Assembly (NCBI GenBank): GCA_951799445.1
Contig: OX637293.1
Location: forward strand, 3,100,001 to 3,164,000
DNA length: 64,000 bases
Source: Pseudisothecium myosuroides
Lineage: Eukaryota > Streptophyta > Bryopsida > Hypnales > Lembophyllaceae
Direction: 5' to 3'
The position numbers were made by a program, and so were the translations under genes. Position 1 is the stretch's first letter. The number at the start of each line of letters is the position of its first letter. The notes below the pieces were generated by a model. That model did not search any database. It had not been told where the DNA came from and saw only the letters and a program-made list of their open reading frames with translations. This document shows, in pieces, positions 1 through 11,110 of this stretch.

Positions 1-473
1 CACCTTATGTGCAAGTTGTTCAACTTTTTCAACTTCTATGTGCTATATCCTCGTTTTTGTTTGGTCCTGTACAGTTTAATGACCGAAGTAATTTTGTTTC
101 CCAGGATGTGGCAATCACCAGCTTTTGAAATATATTGCTTGAAACTGACTTCCAGTCTGGTGCTCGACTCACTTTAGCCAGCGTAGGCACACTCGAGGGT
201 GCCAGTGACAGGAATTTTAATGTGCATGTGCATGGGCAGTGTCACTGAAATCTACCACTTACATACCCAAACGAATGTAACGAATCGTAAACTGAATAAT
301 CAAGGTTTCATGGGTTCAGTTCAGTGCTACTGTAACTCTTGTTTTCAACTTTGTTGGTGGATGTCAATTGAACTGTTCGAAACAACTGACTAAGTGCGAG
401 TAACAATTTTTTTTATTAGACATCAAAATTGTTACTGGTAGTATCGAATACTTGGATAAAGCTTCGTGTGCTC

Positions 474-710
474 GCAGTACAGTACATCGCCCCTTTCAGC
501 AACTACAAGTGCGCTCGTGCTTGTGAAGTGGCCCTGAACATGTTCTTGCTTGTCTCCACGCTGTTCTTGGGCTTCAACTTCGTTACTGGAGGACGAGAAC
601 AGGCGGGAACGGAAGGGGACCAGCAAGGGATCATGAAGATGCAGGAGAAGCTCAAGATAACATTGTATGATGAAAAGTGTACTACCTGTGTGATGGACTT
701 GGTGATTTAG
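474..710 (+). pseudogene. Orphan last exon of an ankyrin/PGG membrane protein
   Basis: The translated stretch contains YIAPFSNYKCARACEVAL followed by a hydrophobic helix ending FLGFNFV and a GTEGDQQG tail. This lines up with the last exon of the two ankyrin/PGG genes in this window (FIAPHVDNKCALACEVAL, then FLLFATLFLGFNFV, then a TEGD/DQQG tail), but lies on the opposite strand to them. No ankyrin repeats or first membrane helices lie upstream inside the window, so this is either the end of a gene starting left of position 1 or a leftover fragment. The family role of PGG proteins is membrane anchoring of ankyrin repeats in plant stress signalling. This piece alone has one clear membrane helix. 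Confidence 0.6.
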
Positions 711-2030
711 CTAGTAGACTATACAAGTCCTTAACTTGACCATATTTGCCAAAATGTATAGTGGCTAAACCCTGGAATTTGTAGGGGACAGTGTAACTAA
801 GCACATCCCATGCGGTCCTAATGTCCTGTGGCCTGTGAGTTCTTTTTTTTGGGCCAGTTTTAAAAGATACTGTAAGGGATAAGTAATGATCTGTATCCAT
901 AATTTAGCCATGTACGCACTATATCTGTACCATTGTTTCCGTATCCGTAGCCATGTACATGTACCCATATATATCGTGTATTGTATCAATGTGGTAAATG
1001 GGGCATGAACACCACCGGGTTGGCTGTTTAGAGGGGATAGTGGCTTAACCCTGAAACTCTAGCGAGGACATTTTAGACGGTAATTCTGTCCTTTTGACAA
1101 ATAGAATGTACATGGTATTCTGGGAGACAGGGAAAGACTATTGCAATTTCTCATTTAGGTTTGTGTACTGTAAATAGATTCGTTAATCCTGATAGGACAG
1201 TTCATGACCACGGACTCAAGTCTTACAATCTTTCACTCTGTTTGCTGCCGATTTTACAACTAAATATGAAAGAAATTTTTTACAGTTATTTTGTAGAGAT
1301 GGAATTACATGTCCTTTATGAGTTATAGAAATTTTAGTTGTTTTTGTGAAAATTTTCAAACACTGAATTTTTGAAGTGTATTTTAGCGCTTCTGTTGTTT
1401 ACACCATAATATTTTAGGCTATGATAATAATAATGTGCTGTACTTATGCGAGAATTTTCAAATTCCTTGGATGATGTTTATATCAGAGAGGGTTTACTGG
1501 GATTGAATTAACTTATGAAACTCCTGTTGGCGTCGGCGGCTTCAAAATTATGGTGTGATTCAGCGAAAAAAATGTCCCGGAACTCATTCATTTTTGGAGC
1601 AGCTTGCAAGGCGTCGTAGGAAAGACAGAGTTTGCCGCTTTCCGAAATTGCAACCAATTGCGATGAGTGGGAGTTCTGGTCCTCTCTGCCGACTGCACGG
1701 ATCATTCTTCTTATCTAATATTTGGCACCATCTAAATGCCATTCTTCACAATATAATCAACTGATTTGAGTTTTGCTAAGATCACAAGTCCTTGCTAATC
1801 ACAGAAGGTAGCAAGTGCTGATAACACTTGGAGGTTCATCACTTGTAATGTTGAAATCTTTGTAAGTATTGCACAACTGCGGATTATGATATTTGAATTA
1901 GATCAGTGACAAAAATGCCTGTACGTTCACGTGTTATCCCAATCCTCTGTTTTTGTTCTTTACGAACATATTTTGATTCTGTGAAATTTAGCATGGGTTT
2001 GCACTCATATCTGGAGGTGGAAGTGTGCAG
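711..2030. other. Non-coding stretch, nothing recognised
   Basis: No supported gene. A short plus-strand open stretch around 1,515-1,700 (reading KLLLASAASKLW and onwards) is interrupted by a TAG and matches nothing I recognise. Confidence 0.4.
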
Positions 2031-2209
2031 GATGTCTTTGTGGTAAGATTAGGAAGACTTGTTGGAGGTGCTGGAATCCAGGCACTACAAGCGGATGATC
2101 GAGGAAAGGCGGAGATTTCTTTTGAAATCCCTCCCGAAGCCCTCCTGGCTCCAGAGATCCGGACTTGGAGGAAGAGCTGCCTGCTGTTATCGCGAGGCAC
2201 TTCACCAAG
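2031..2209 (+). other. Possible internal exon, unassigned
   Basis: The segment is preceded by GTGTGCAG and followed by AAG|GTGAGT, a good acceptor and a strong donor. One frame is open across all 179 nt, starting DVFVVRLGRLVGGAGIQ and including ISFEIPPEALLAPE. A second frame contains EDLLEVLESRHYKRMIEER, so the coding frame is not certain. The product is not recognised. The base composition is richer in GC than the surrounding DNA, which supports exon origin. It may be a remnant of the same gene as the 2,675-2,816 exon-like piece. Confidence 0.3.
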
Positions 2210-2674
2210 GTGAGTATTGCAACTCTCTACTCTGCTTGAAGGAGCTTCATAAATAGGATGTTCCTAATTTCTGTAAACAGATGCATTGTCTGTAACTAGC
2301 AAGTTACAAGGGACAACTCAGAAGGACCATCATAATTAGTGCCCTACCTGACGACAGCCACTGATTCGCTTCAAATGTGGAGAGAATTCGCACGTTCGAG
2401 TTCTTCTTAATTCAATTGTGATTTCGTGAGTTTTACACCAACAATTCTGAAATTGGCAAGCAATGAATTCTATTTCTGAAAATTCTTGAGAGAGATACCT
2501 GCAACGAACTGAATGCATGCTTCCGGCTTCCTTGTTCACGTGCAGGAAAATGTTGTCTGGTATATTCACTTCACAGGAGCCTTGATATTGAAGTAAGGGT
2601 TTTGCAGAGGTTTTGGATATGCTATGCGGAGATTTTCTGAGATTTGAAGGAACATTGGGGTGCTTGTTTTCCAG

Positions 2675-2816
2675 GGATCCGAATATGGAGGCGGATGTTG
2701 GCTTCCCTCCATCACGTGATGACTTTTCAGCCAGAGATGCGGAGGATTATGAGGAGGATGACAGGCAGCAACCTTGGCTCTATACATGGAGAGGAATCAA
2801 CCGGTACATTCTTGCA
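2675..2816 (+). other. Possible internal exon, unassigned
   Basis: The segment is flanked by TGTTTTCCAG and CTTGCAG|GTAC. Two frames are open: one acidic (RDDFSARDAEDYEEDD, then QQPWLYTWRG) and one basic (MRRIMRRMTGSNLG). Neither is recognised. Together with the 2,031-2,209 piece it suggests a decayed or partial plant gene on the plus strand. Confidence 0.3.
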
Positions 2817-3040
2817 GGTACTTAGAGATCAGTGTTTGTGGACTCCCACAATTCGACGGATTTGACTGGGTTCCAGTGACGTGAAAGAGACTGATTAGTG
2901 CAATGTCATCTCATTTTTTAGTACTTGGAGCCTGGAAGATGCCACTTTTGCATGAATAGTATGAACTCGCAGTGTACTGTACATCACTTGTGAGGACTCT
3001 TTCTTCTATCCTGTCCAAAATTCGAAACGCTTTGCAAGCT

Positions 3041-3325
3041 AAGGTAACTACACCTAAAATTGCACGCTTCCTAAAATCGCACACTATAGATTCTCGCCTA
3101 TAATGTACTCCCACTATTCATGAGAATCTATGATCACTTTTAGGAACACCTATTTTCAGCACTTTGAAAATTCGTAGTTTATTCACAATGTCCAAAAAAT
3201 GCATTCTAAGAAAATCTAGAGTTTTCATTTCACTACCAATAGGACCCCACAAAAAAATTTCCAATATATAATAATGAAAACCATGCTAAATTGCTTAATT
3301 GTGCGAATTAAGGTGTAGTTACCTT
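3041..3325. mobile_element. MITE-like element with AAGGTAACTACACCT ends
   Basis: The outer 15 bases are perfect inverted repeats (AAGGTAACTACACCT at the left, its reverse complement at the right), and the similarity continues for roughly ten more bases. If the first T-A is taken as target, the element is AGGTAACTACACC...GGTGTAGTTACCT flanked by TA on both sides, as for Tc1/mariner/pogo-type insertions. It has no coding capacity and is about 285 bp long. The AGGTAA tip resembles the tip of the Tigger-like element at 22,089 and 32,402. Confidence 0.65.
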
Positions 3326-5885
3326 ATTGGGAACAAGTTTTGCCCAAAACGTATCCATGACCAATTCAGTAGCATGCACTGTCACTGTAGATGGTGTGAA
3401 CTGAGGAATATTTGACACCCAACAGTTCTTCATCAATAACTACATGGACAAGTGGAGGCTCAATGTGATGAACAAGGTCCATGAAGGAAAGGCAATGAGC
3501 GTGAAGGCTACTGAATGTTATGACTGTAATGATTTTTACTCGATTGTTATTTAGAATACTTGTTGTTTAAAGTTGCAGACATTTTATGTAGGAATATTTG
3601 TTTTAGGTATGGAGGCAGGCATCACTGTGAATACAATTGCCAACAATAATACTTTCTATTTTACTTTTACTTTGCAAAGAAAAAAAAGAGTTTAAATTTT
3701 AAAATTGATTTTTCTCTCTTGCAACACAATCTTCAAAGGTTGTGTGCAGTAACAAGAAGCCTTAGTTTTCAAAGCTGATTTTATATTTCATATGAAATAT
3801 TCACTTATCCTTCAAAAAATTCAAAAAATTCAAATTTGTGCAAAAATTGCTACATTGTCATAGGCCAATCCTTTTAAGATTAAAGATTCACAGTCTTACT
3901 AATAAAATGGGTGCCTAACTAGTGGTCACATGTAGTTTTTCAACTTTAATCTTTTAATTTAATTAAATACTAGACCCCGAGGTGGCAATTTCCTTATGAT
4001 AATTTTAAATTTATTAGACTTTTATTTGTACTTACTTCTAAACTTACAATAAAAGTGTAAAAATTGTGTGAAAAGTGTAAAAAAAATAGTTGGAAATAGC
4101 TTGTATAGATCTTTGTGCATATTTGAGGTGCCAATGAAGATACATCTATTTTGATACACAATTATTTGTTTGGTTTTGATTGAATTCTGAAGCATAATAG
4201 CTAATTATAATGTGATAGTTGTTGGTCATAATGGGAATTCCCCTTTATTATGGGAGTTTTGGAGTCTATTTGGTATTTGACTTACGTTGACATTGATCAT
4301 TCTTTAATTCTCAAAATCAACATATTTTCTCATTTTATTGAATTACATATTCTTTGCATACCAAAAAAACCTATTATACCTTTAATTTAACTCCTAGACA
4401 TGCGTATTATTAGTAATAAAACTATTTATACAAAACTAAATGAAATATTGCATTTTTTACTTGTCATCACTATTTGCATGAATACATTTGTCAAAAGTAC
4501 AAAAAATGTCCTTGCTAGCATTCCAATAATAAAAAGTCATTAACCCCTCAAGGCCTAACAACTTCTTGACAATGGAGGTTTTCAATGAATTGTCCCATTT
4601 TGATATTTTTTTGCAAATCGATGTGATCGAAATTTTTTATTTTAATTGTACAAAAGTAAAGACTGCTTTGTCTAGTTTGCATGGAATTAATTGTGGAGAT
4701 TATTGATTGTTGGATTAATGATTATAACAATTTTAGATGATCAACTTATAAACAAAAATGCATCTTTGGGAGAAGAAAAATTATAATAAAATGAATAAGG
4801 CATTTTTACCCCCTCCAAAAAAATTATATTGGAATTTTAAGGCAAATGTAGTATTTTTTTATTTTAAGAAATGAGAAATGAAAGCCTCTTTCAAATTTGT
4901 ACACATTTTCAAATAAAAAGAGTAGAAAGCCAAAACTAACCAAATTTGGTCCTGCAAAATTTTAAAAAATTTATATAGATGTCGATTTTTGGAAGTTTAA
5001 AGATAATATTATCAACACGTTTTTTAGAACATCTTCAAGTTTTTTTAATCATTCCAATTATTTTGTATTTTTAATCACACAAGATTGAACATTTGTATTT
5101 TTAAAATTGCTAAAAATAAAAATTTGAAAGAATTCCTTCCAAATCCAATTTGTTTGTGCAAACCAAAGACAAGAACCATCCATTAAAATGCTTTTTTTTC
5201 TATCCCCACTACCATACGTGAAGGTCTGATTCATCAAAAAATTGCCAAATTAGTTTTATTTTCAGGCAAGTGGTATATTTTTTTTCAAGCAAGGATTAAG
5301 CAGGTGGTATATTCTAGGATATTCCAGAAAATCACTTGTAATTTTCCAAAAATTTCACTTGTAATATTTTCAAAAATTTAGACATCTCAAAAAACACTTA
5401 ATTTATGTTTGAATCTAACCTTCACATAGGGTATTCCTTTCACTGTAAAAAAAATTATGTTTGCTCCCTTTTTCTACAAGACTAAGTCTTTATATATAAA
5501 TTTTTGAATACTTTTCACATTGAAATTTTGAAAATAAAAAAATGCAACAAGTATGTCAACTTGTTACTCTATAGTCTATAAGTTCCTACTTTGCAAAATA
5601 ATGAGATTTGTTTCGCCATATCGAGAATTTGCCATTGAAAATTTGAAGAAGATACATTATGTTCTTTTAATCCTTGAAAGGTTAAACATGTAGGCAACTA
5701 TGGTCACCAAATTCTAATCTACTAAAACATGAAGTCCATTGCACAATGAGTGAATTTGTAATAATTCAATGACCTGTTCACAATCCTAATAGTGTACTAG
5801 AACTACATGTTGTCTTTATCATTTCTCTAGACCTTCTAATAGCAACTATAATAGATATTTTAACAATTCAAAACTAGTATTAAGG
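3326..5885. other. AT-rich non-coding DNA
   Basis: Long A and T runs and no open frame of note. At 4,545 a TTAACCCCTCAAGGCC motif resembles the tip of the TTAA-flanked elements found at 34.6 and 48.2 kb, so a decayed copy may begin here. A clear partner end was not found. Confidence 0.4.
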
Positions 5886-7184
5886 GGTGATGGTGTGAGC
5901 TCCCAATTTGTCACTTGGGACTCGTAGAATTATTTTTTTGGAAATTTGCAATTTTAAGTTAATAAAAGTATACAAAAACCCATAAAAAGAGTGTAGAACC
6001 GAAATAGGGTTGTGTCATACCCATTATAGTATTTGGTCTAGATTTGTGTTTTTTACTTAGAATCCCCCAAACCTTGCCTCACAATAGTATAGAAATAACG
6101 AAAAGATTAGATTTGGAAGATTCGAGTCACAAAGCCCCAAAAGGGCTAAATCCCACCATGAATGTGGCGATTCATGGCTAGGTCGGTCCGAGAGATCCAC
6201 AGCGAGGCCACTAGGTCGGATCCTAGAGTTAGATTTAGAATTCCCCATTAGATCGACGAATTCCCAAAATCCCGATTGTTAGCATGCAGGAGCCACTCAC
6301 GCAAGACCGGGCCCGTGGAGGAATCTACAGCCCAGGGATGGTGTTCTAGGGTGAATCCCATGCCAGGAGTCCAACGGCGAAATCGGTTTGTTAAGATTCC
6401 TCCACCTGCAGAAGATTCTCGCACCATCGCTAATTCGAGGAGATGGCCAGTTTTAATCTCCGTTGACCAATCGTGCCAGGTACAAAAACACACCCGCACA
6501 TCTTTCATGCGACTCCCTGAGAGGTCACGTGAAAAATCCCGGCATCTTCCGACTTGCAGAAGAACCTTTTCCGGGTGGTCAACCCTCCTAACCTCCAACG
6601 GAAATTTCATGGAAATTACCCAGGTTACAATAAAATCTCACTAAAAATTAGACTAGCTTGTTTTATGTTAATAATGCGCTCCGTGAAGTTTCACGACATT
6701 CCGATAGCGGCAAGTACCCGAACCGGCGAGATTCCTCGGAAATTAACCACGTGGCGGGGTCCCCGCCACGTTCACCGGCATCCCGGGCCCATACGATGGC
6801 GAAACAAAGTCAACCAAAAGTCCTTCCCGACTCTCTTGCACCTACCGGAGACCCTAGGCTATTCACATTTCTCAAAATAAAAGACCCCCAAGATCTAGGA
6901 TTTTACCACGATTTGGTTTTTAAACTAAATTAGCCTACGATGGGTTTTTGGCCTCGGTACGGGGGGTAGAGGGGATCCAGGACTAAAAACGGCGATCTGG
7001 ATCCAACGGCGCAATCCGTTTGGCGATTGGAGCTAATCTCCAAAAGTTAGAATGTTGGTCCAGCATAGATAGTAGAAGTAGAAATTTAGGATGTAGGATG
7101 AAAATCTTTGAGGATGAGGATGAAAATCCCCATTGATAAGGTTACCTTAGAGCTTTAGAGAGAGGGGTGAGCCCTTGGAAAACC

Positions 7185-7192
7185 TATATAAG
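7185..7192 (+). promoter_or_regulatory. TATA box of LTR copy 1
   Basis: TATATAAG followed by GGCCCCATTTCTCTCTCT, conserved in LTR copy 2. Transcription would start some 30 bases downstream, giving a U3 of about 1.3 kb and a very long R/U5. Confidence 0.6.
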
Positions 7193-7610
7193 GGCCCCAT
7201 TTCTCTCTCTAAAACACCCCCTCACTTTTGTTTGGGTCCGTGGGTCCAATTTGCTTTGGATATTTTGGCGTTTCAAGCCAAAAACCTCTACGGTGTTTTT
7301 GGAGCACTTTTGGCTCCATTGTTGCTAGATTTCAAGCTTTGAAGGTCCTTGGGGGTCCTTCTATCTTACCTTGTGTACTTCTCGTGCATTTGTTATACCT
7401 TTGTTATGAGTTAAGAGTCCTTGTTCTCTCTTGTTGTACCTTTGTGAGCTAACTTGTGAGTTTAGGAGTCTTTTGGGGTCGTGTCATAACCCTAAAGTCA
7501 CCCCCCACCGTACCTTGGCGATGCCGCTTTGGGGGGCCTTTAGCTTGTGAAGTTGTGTGTCTTTACGTGTACTAAAACGTGTGTTTTTCCTCACTTATGT
7601 ATCCTCACCC

Positions 7611-7950
7611 TCTTCTAATCTTTCTTTTGTTGCGTGGACCCCCCCTCGAGACGGCGAAGCTTTGGCTTTGTCACACGTGTTTCTAAGTTTGCCTTTTCTA
7701 TCTTCTTCTAATATCTCCCTTGTTGCGTGGATCCCCCCTTGGGATGGCAAAGCTTTGACTTTGTCACACGTGTTTCTAAGTTTGTCTTTTCTATCTTCTC
7801 CTAATATCCCCCTTGTTGCGTGGACCCCCCCTCGGGACGGCGAAGCTTTGGCTTTGTCACACGTGTTTCTAAGTTTGTCTTTTCTATCTTCTTCTAATAT
7901 CCCCCTTGTTGCGTGGACCCCTCAAAGCGACGGCGAAGCTTTGAACTAGT
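7611..7950 (+). repeat. 93-bp tandem repeat in LTR copy 1
   Basis: Units begin TCTTCTAAT at about 7,611, 7,704, 7,797 and 7,890. Each carries a GACGGCGAAGCTTTG core and a CACACGTGTTTCTAAG segment. Variant cores (GACGGCGGAGCTTTG, ACGGCGAAACTTTG) recur outside the array at about 7,990 and 8,053. Confidence 0.9.
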
Positions 7951-8284
7951 AACAACGTCAAGTCCTACAGTGTGTGTTAAAATACTCTTAGACGGCGGAG
8001 CTTTGAACCCGTGGAGTGTCACAAGTCCTAAAGTTGGTGTTAAACCTAATTTTACGGCGAAACTTTGAACCTCCATAGCCTTAGATTCCAAAGTCTAGTT
8101 TCCAAGACCTTTGTGGAAACCTCCAGAGTTTAGCTTTCAAGAGATGTAGGTTCCTTTGCACTTATCAAGTGTAGTGTCTTCCAAAGTTTTATTTAGTTTA
8201 GTTGTTTCCCAAGGTCTTAGTGAGTTTAGTACCCCCGAGGTTTTATTTCCCCCTAGCCTTAGCTCGGGGGGATCACTTAGAGTG

Positions 8285-8812
8285 TCCATTAGAAAACACG
8301 TGCAAACAAAACTTTGGACCCCCTATATTATATCCTAAAATATAAATAAAATGAAATAAAAAAAATATGACTAGATTTTCCTACTTCAAAAGTTTATGTT
8401 TTGAATTATTGATATTTTTATTTGTTAATGATAATTAGTTACAAATTTTTGAAGTAATTAGATACACTGTACAACTGAAAAATAACTTTCACACCCCTAT
8501 ATTATATCCTAAAAAATTGTCTAAAAAATGAACAAAAAATTCCTAAAAATAGCTCTCTATTGAAAGTTCATTTTGAGTTGAGTATTGATGCAATGGTCAT
8601 CTAAATGTGATCTCTATAAATATTTGAGTTGAAAAACATGCCGTTTTAGGCCATTTTCAACCTCTTGTACAAATCATTTCAACTATTATTTTAGTTTGAA
8701 ATTTAGGCAATAGAAACCTATAGTCATTATTAAGCAACCCTCAAAATTTTAAGTTGAAATTATAGTTCATTAGAAACCACTTGTTCGCACGTGGTTTGTA
8801 GTAAAATACTAG
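8285..8812. mobile_element. AT-rich insert inside LTR copy 1 (possible MITE)
   Basis: The segment is absent from LTR copy 2. It is bounded by an inverted pair: AACACGTGCAAACAA at the left and TTGTTCGCACGTGGTTT at the right. The interior is AT-rich and has no gene. The exact ends and target duplication are not clear. Confidence 0.35.
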
Positions 8813-8859
8813 GTGCCCCCCCCCGAGAGCCTAAGCCAGCAATTCAGTATTAAAATAGC

Positions 8860-9065
8860 CTTAGCAAAAATCCAGTCCTAAAATAGCCTTAGCAAAAAAC
8901 CAGCCTTAATATAGCCTTAGTAAAAAACCAGATCCGAAGCCAGCATCCGAAACCAGCATCCACTCCAGCATCCGAAACCAGCATCGGAAACCAGCATCCA
9001 CTCCAGCATCCGAAACCAGATCCAACTAGCATCCGAAACCAGCATCCCAATCAGCATCCCATCAG
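8860..9065 (+). repeat. Degenerate CAGCATCC short tandem repeat
   Basis: Runs of AACCAGCATCCGAAACCAG-like units follow shorter CCTTAGCAAAAACCAG units. LTR copy 2 carries a different but related CAGCATac-rich stretch at about 58,045-58,170, so this part of the LTR evolves quickly. Confidence 0.7.
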
Positions 9066-10019
9066 AAATCAGAAGTTCCGTTTTGTTTTGAAAAAAAAAG
9101 ATTTAAATTAAAATCCCGACCCCCCCAGCCAGCCAACCGGGAAGGGCCAAGCAGGCTCCGGTTGGACAGAGGCTCTCGGTTGGGACAGCAGGCTCCGGTT
9201 GGGACAGCAGGCTCTTGGTGGGGCAACCGAGGCTCCTCCCAAACTTTGATTCCTTTTTTTTGTTTGTTTCACATTTTGGTTCTCTCAAACCAGAACACAA
9301 ACAAAGATAAAGCAAACTAAAGGAATGTTGGACTAATTAAGTGCTAAGCAGGGGTGAAGTAGAATTAGGGCCAATAAAAATACGAAAGGGAGGAGGAAGA
9401 AGAGAGCGGAGCACCACCGTACCTGCACAAAAAATTGGGTTCTATCACCACTCACACCTACACACAATGGAAGGAAATTAGGGAGAAGGATGTGTTATAG
9501 GGGTGGAAAGGAGAGAGACGATGAATAGTGCCTAGCTAGGAGATTAGGTAGGAAATCTAGAAGAACTCCTTGCAACCGTTGGGAGGAAGATTAGGATGAC
9601 ACAAAGCAAGATTGCGTAAGAAGGATAGGAAGAACATTTAAACCGTTCTCGTAGTTTGAAACCATAGTGTAAGACCCATAAAAGCTTAGGTGGAATAGTG
9701 CTAGTGTAGAAGAAAGAGGAAGAAAGAAAAGAAAGGAGGAAGGGAAAGAGAGAGTTTAGATCATCAAAAATTGTAACATTTTCTAAATAAGCGGTGAGCT
9801 TGGAAAAAAAATTCAAAAGAAAGCCAAAGACTACCATGGAGCGTGAGGATGTACACGTGGACATGGACAAAATTATTTCCGCCACCGGTAGTGAAGAAAT
9901 GAGTTTTTGATTTAATCTTTGATGTTTCCTCCCTAATTAGCATTTATTTTCCTAATCAGCCCTTAGAGCGTGATTAGCATCCGAGATTAGTGCAAATTAG
10001 AAGTTTAGATTCAAAAAGT

Positions 10020-11110
10020 TATAAATTAAGAATAGAGGTTTCCGAAAACATCTTATAATCAAGATTCGACCATAAATTGACCACGTTAGGCTAAGTTAAG
10101 CGGTAGGGGGTAGAATGGAGGAATTTTAATTAAATTTGATCCACAAGGAACAATGGACGGAAATTAGGATTAGATTAGAAGGAGAATTTAGGATTAAAAA
10201 TTAAAGATCAATTAACGGTTAAAAACCTAGAGTTAAATTAAGATTTTAATTAGGGAAGTTAAAATTCAAAAGTCGAAATTTGGAGTTAACTTTGGGAAGT
10301 AAAAAGTAGAGTAGGAAATAGAAGTAAAAACCCTAGAGTTAAAAGTTGGAATTAAATTTAGGAGGGTAACATTTAGAGTTAATCTAGGATTAAAACGATA
10401 GGATTAAATTTGGAAGTAGAAGTCAAAAGTCAAAAGTCAAAAGTTTAGATTAAATTTAAAGGTTAAATTTTAGAGTCAATTGGGGAGTAAAAGGTTAGAG
10501 TCAAAAGCTAAAAGTAGAAGTTAAAACTTAGAGGTAGAAGTTAAATTTTAGAGTTAGTTGGAAGTAAAAAAAATCTAGAGTCAAAGTGAAAATGTAGAGT
10601 TAAACCTGGAGGTTAAGATTGGGAATTAATTTTAGAAGTAAAAATTTAGAGTTAAAAGTCAAAAACCTAGAGTTAAATTAGGAGTAAAAATATACAATAA
10701 AAAGTGAAAAGTTAGAGTTAACTTTAGAGGGTAAATCTTAGAGTAGTTTAGAAATAAGAACATAGAATTAAAAGTGAAACTTAGAATTACCCTAGAGGGT
10801 TAAAACTTGGAAGTTAGGAGTTGAAGTTGATTTAGAAATAAAAACCTAGAGTTAAAAGTCAAAATCATAGAGTTAAATTTAGAAGGGTAAATTTAGAATA
10901 GAATAGAGGAGTAAAAACTTAGAGTTAAAAGTTAAACCTAGAGTTAAATTCCGAGGATAAATTTCAGAGTTAAATTAGGAGTAAAAACCTAGAGTCAAAA
11001 GTCGGTAGTTAATATTTAACACCAAGTTAAAAGAGTAAAAATCTAGAGTTTCATTTAGAGGTTGAAAATCAGAGTAAGAATTGAACTTTAGAATTAGTCT
11101 TTAGAAGTAG
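10020..11110 (+). repeat. C-poor AGAGTTAAAAGT quasi-repeat in LTR copy 1
   Basis: About 1.1 kb is built from imperfect repeats of TAGAGTTAAAAGT / GAAGTAAAAACC-like words with very few cytosines on the plus strand. The same tract exists in LTR copy 2 (about 59,080-60,120). It is non-coding. Confidence 0.75.

Noticed and set aside
2336..3114. Minus-strand open frames of 67-77 codons
   Set aside because: No splice context or recognisable motif; the plus strand has better exon signals.
6248..6880. Overlapping 100-120 codon frames on both strands in the LTR U3, repeated at 56,018-56,472
   Set aside because: They are interrupted differently in the two LTR copies and have no gag, protease or other recognisable motif.
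7557..7949. A 130-codon plus-strand frame with four repeats in the LTR
   Set aside because: It is produced by the 93-bp tandem array, whose length happens to be a multiple of three; the 94-bp array of copy 2 does not keep it.
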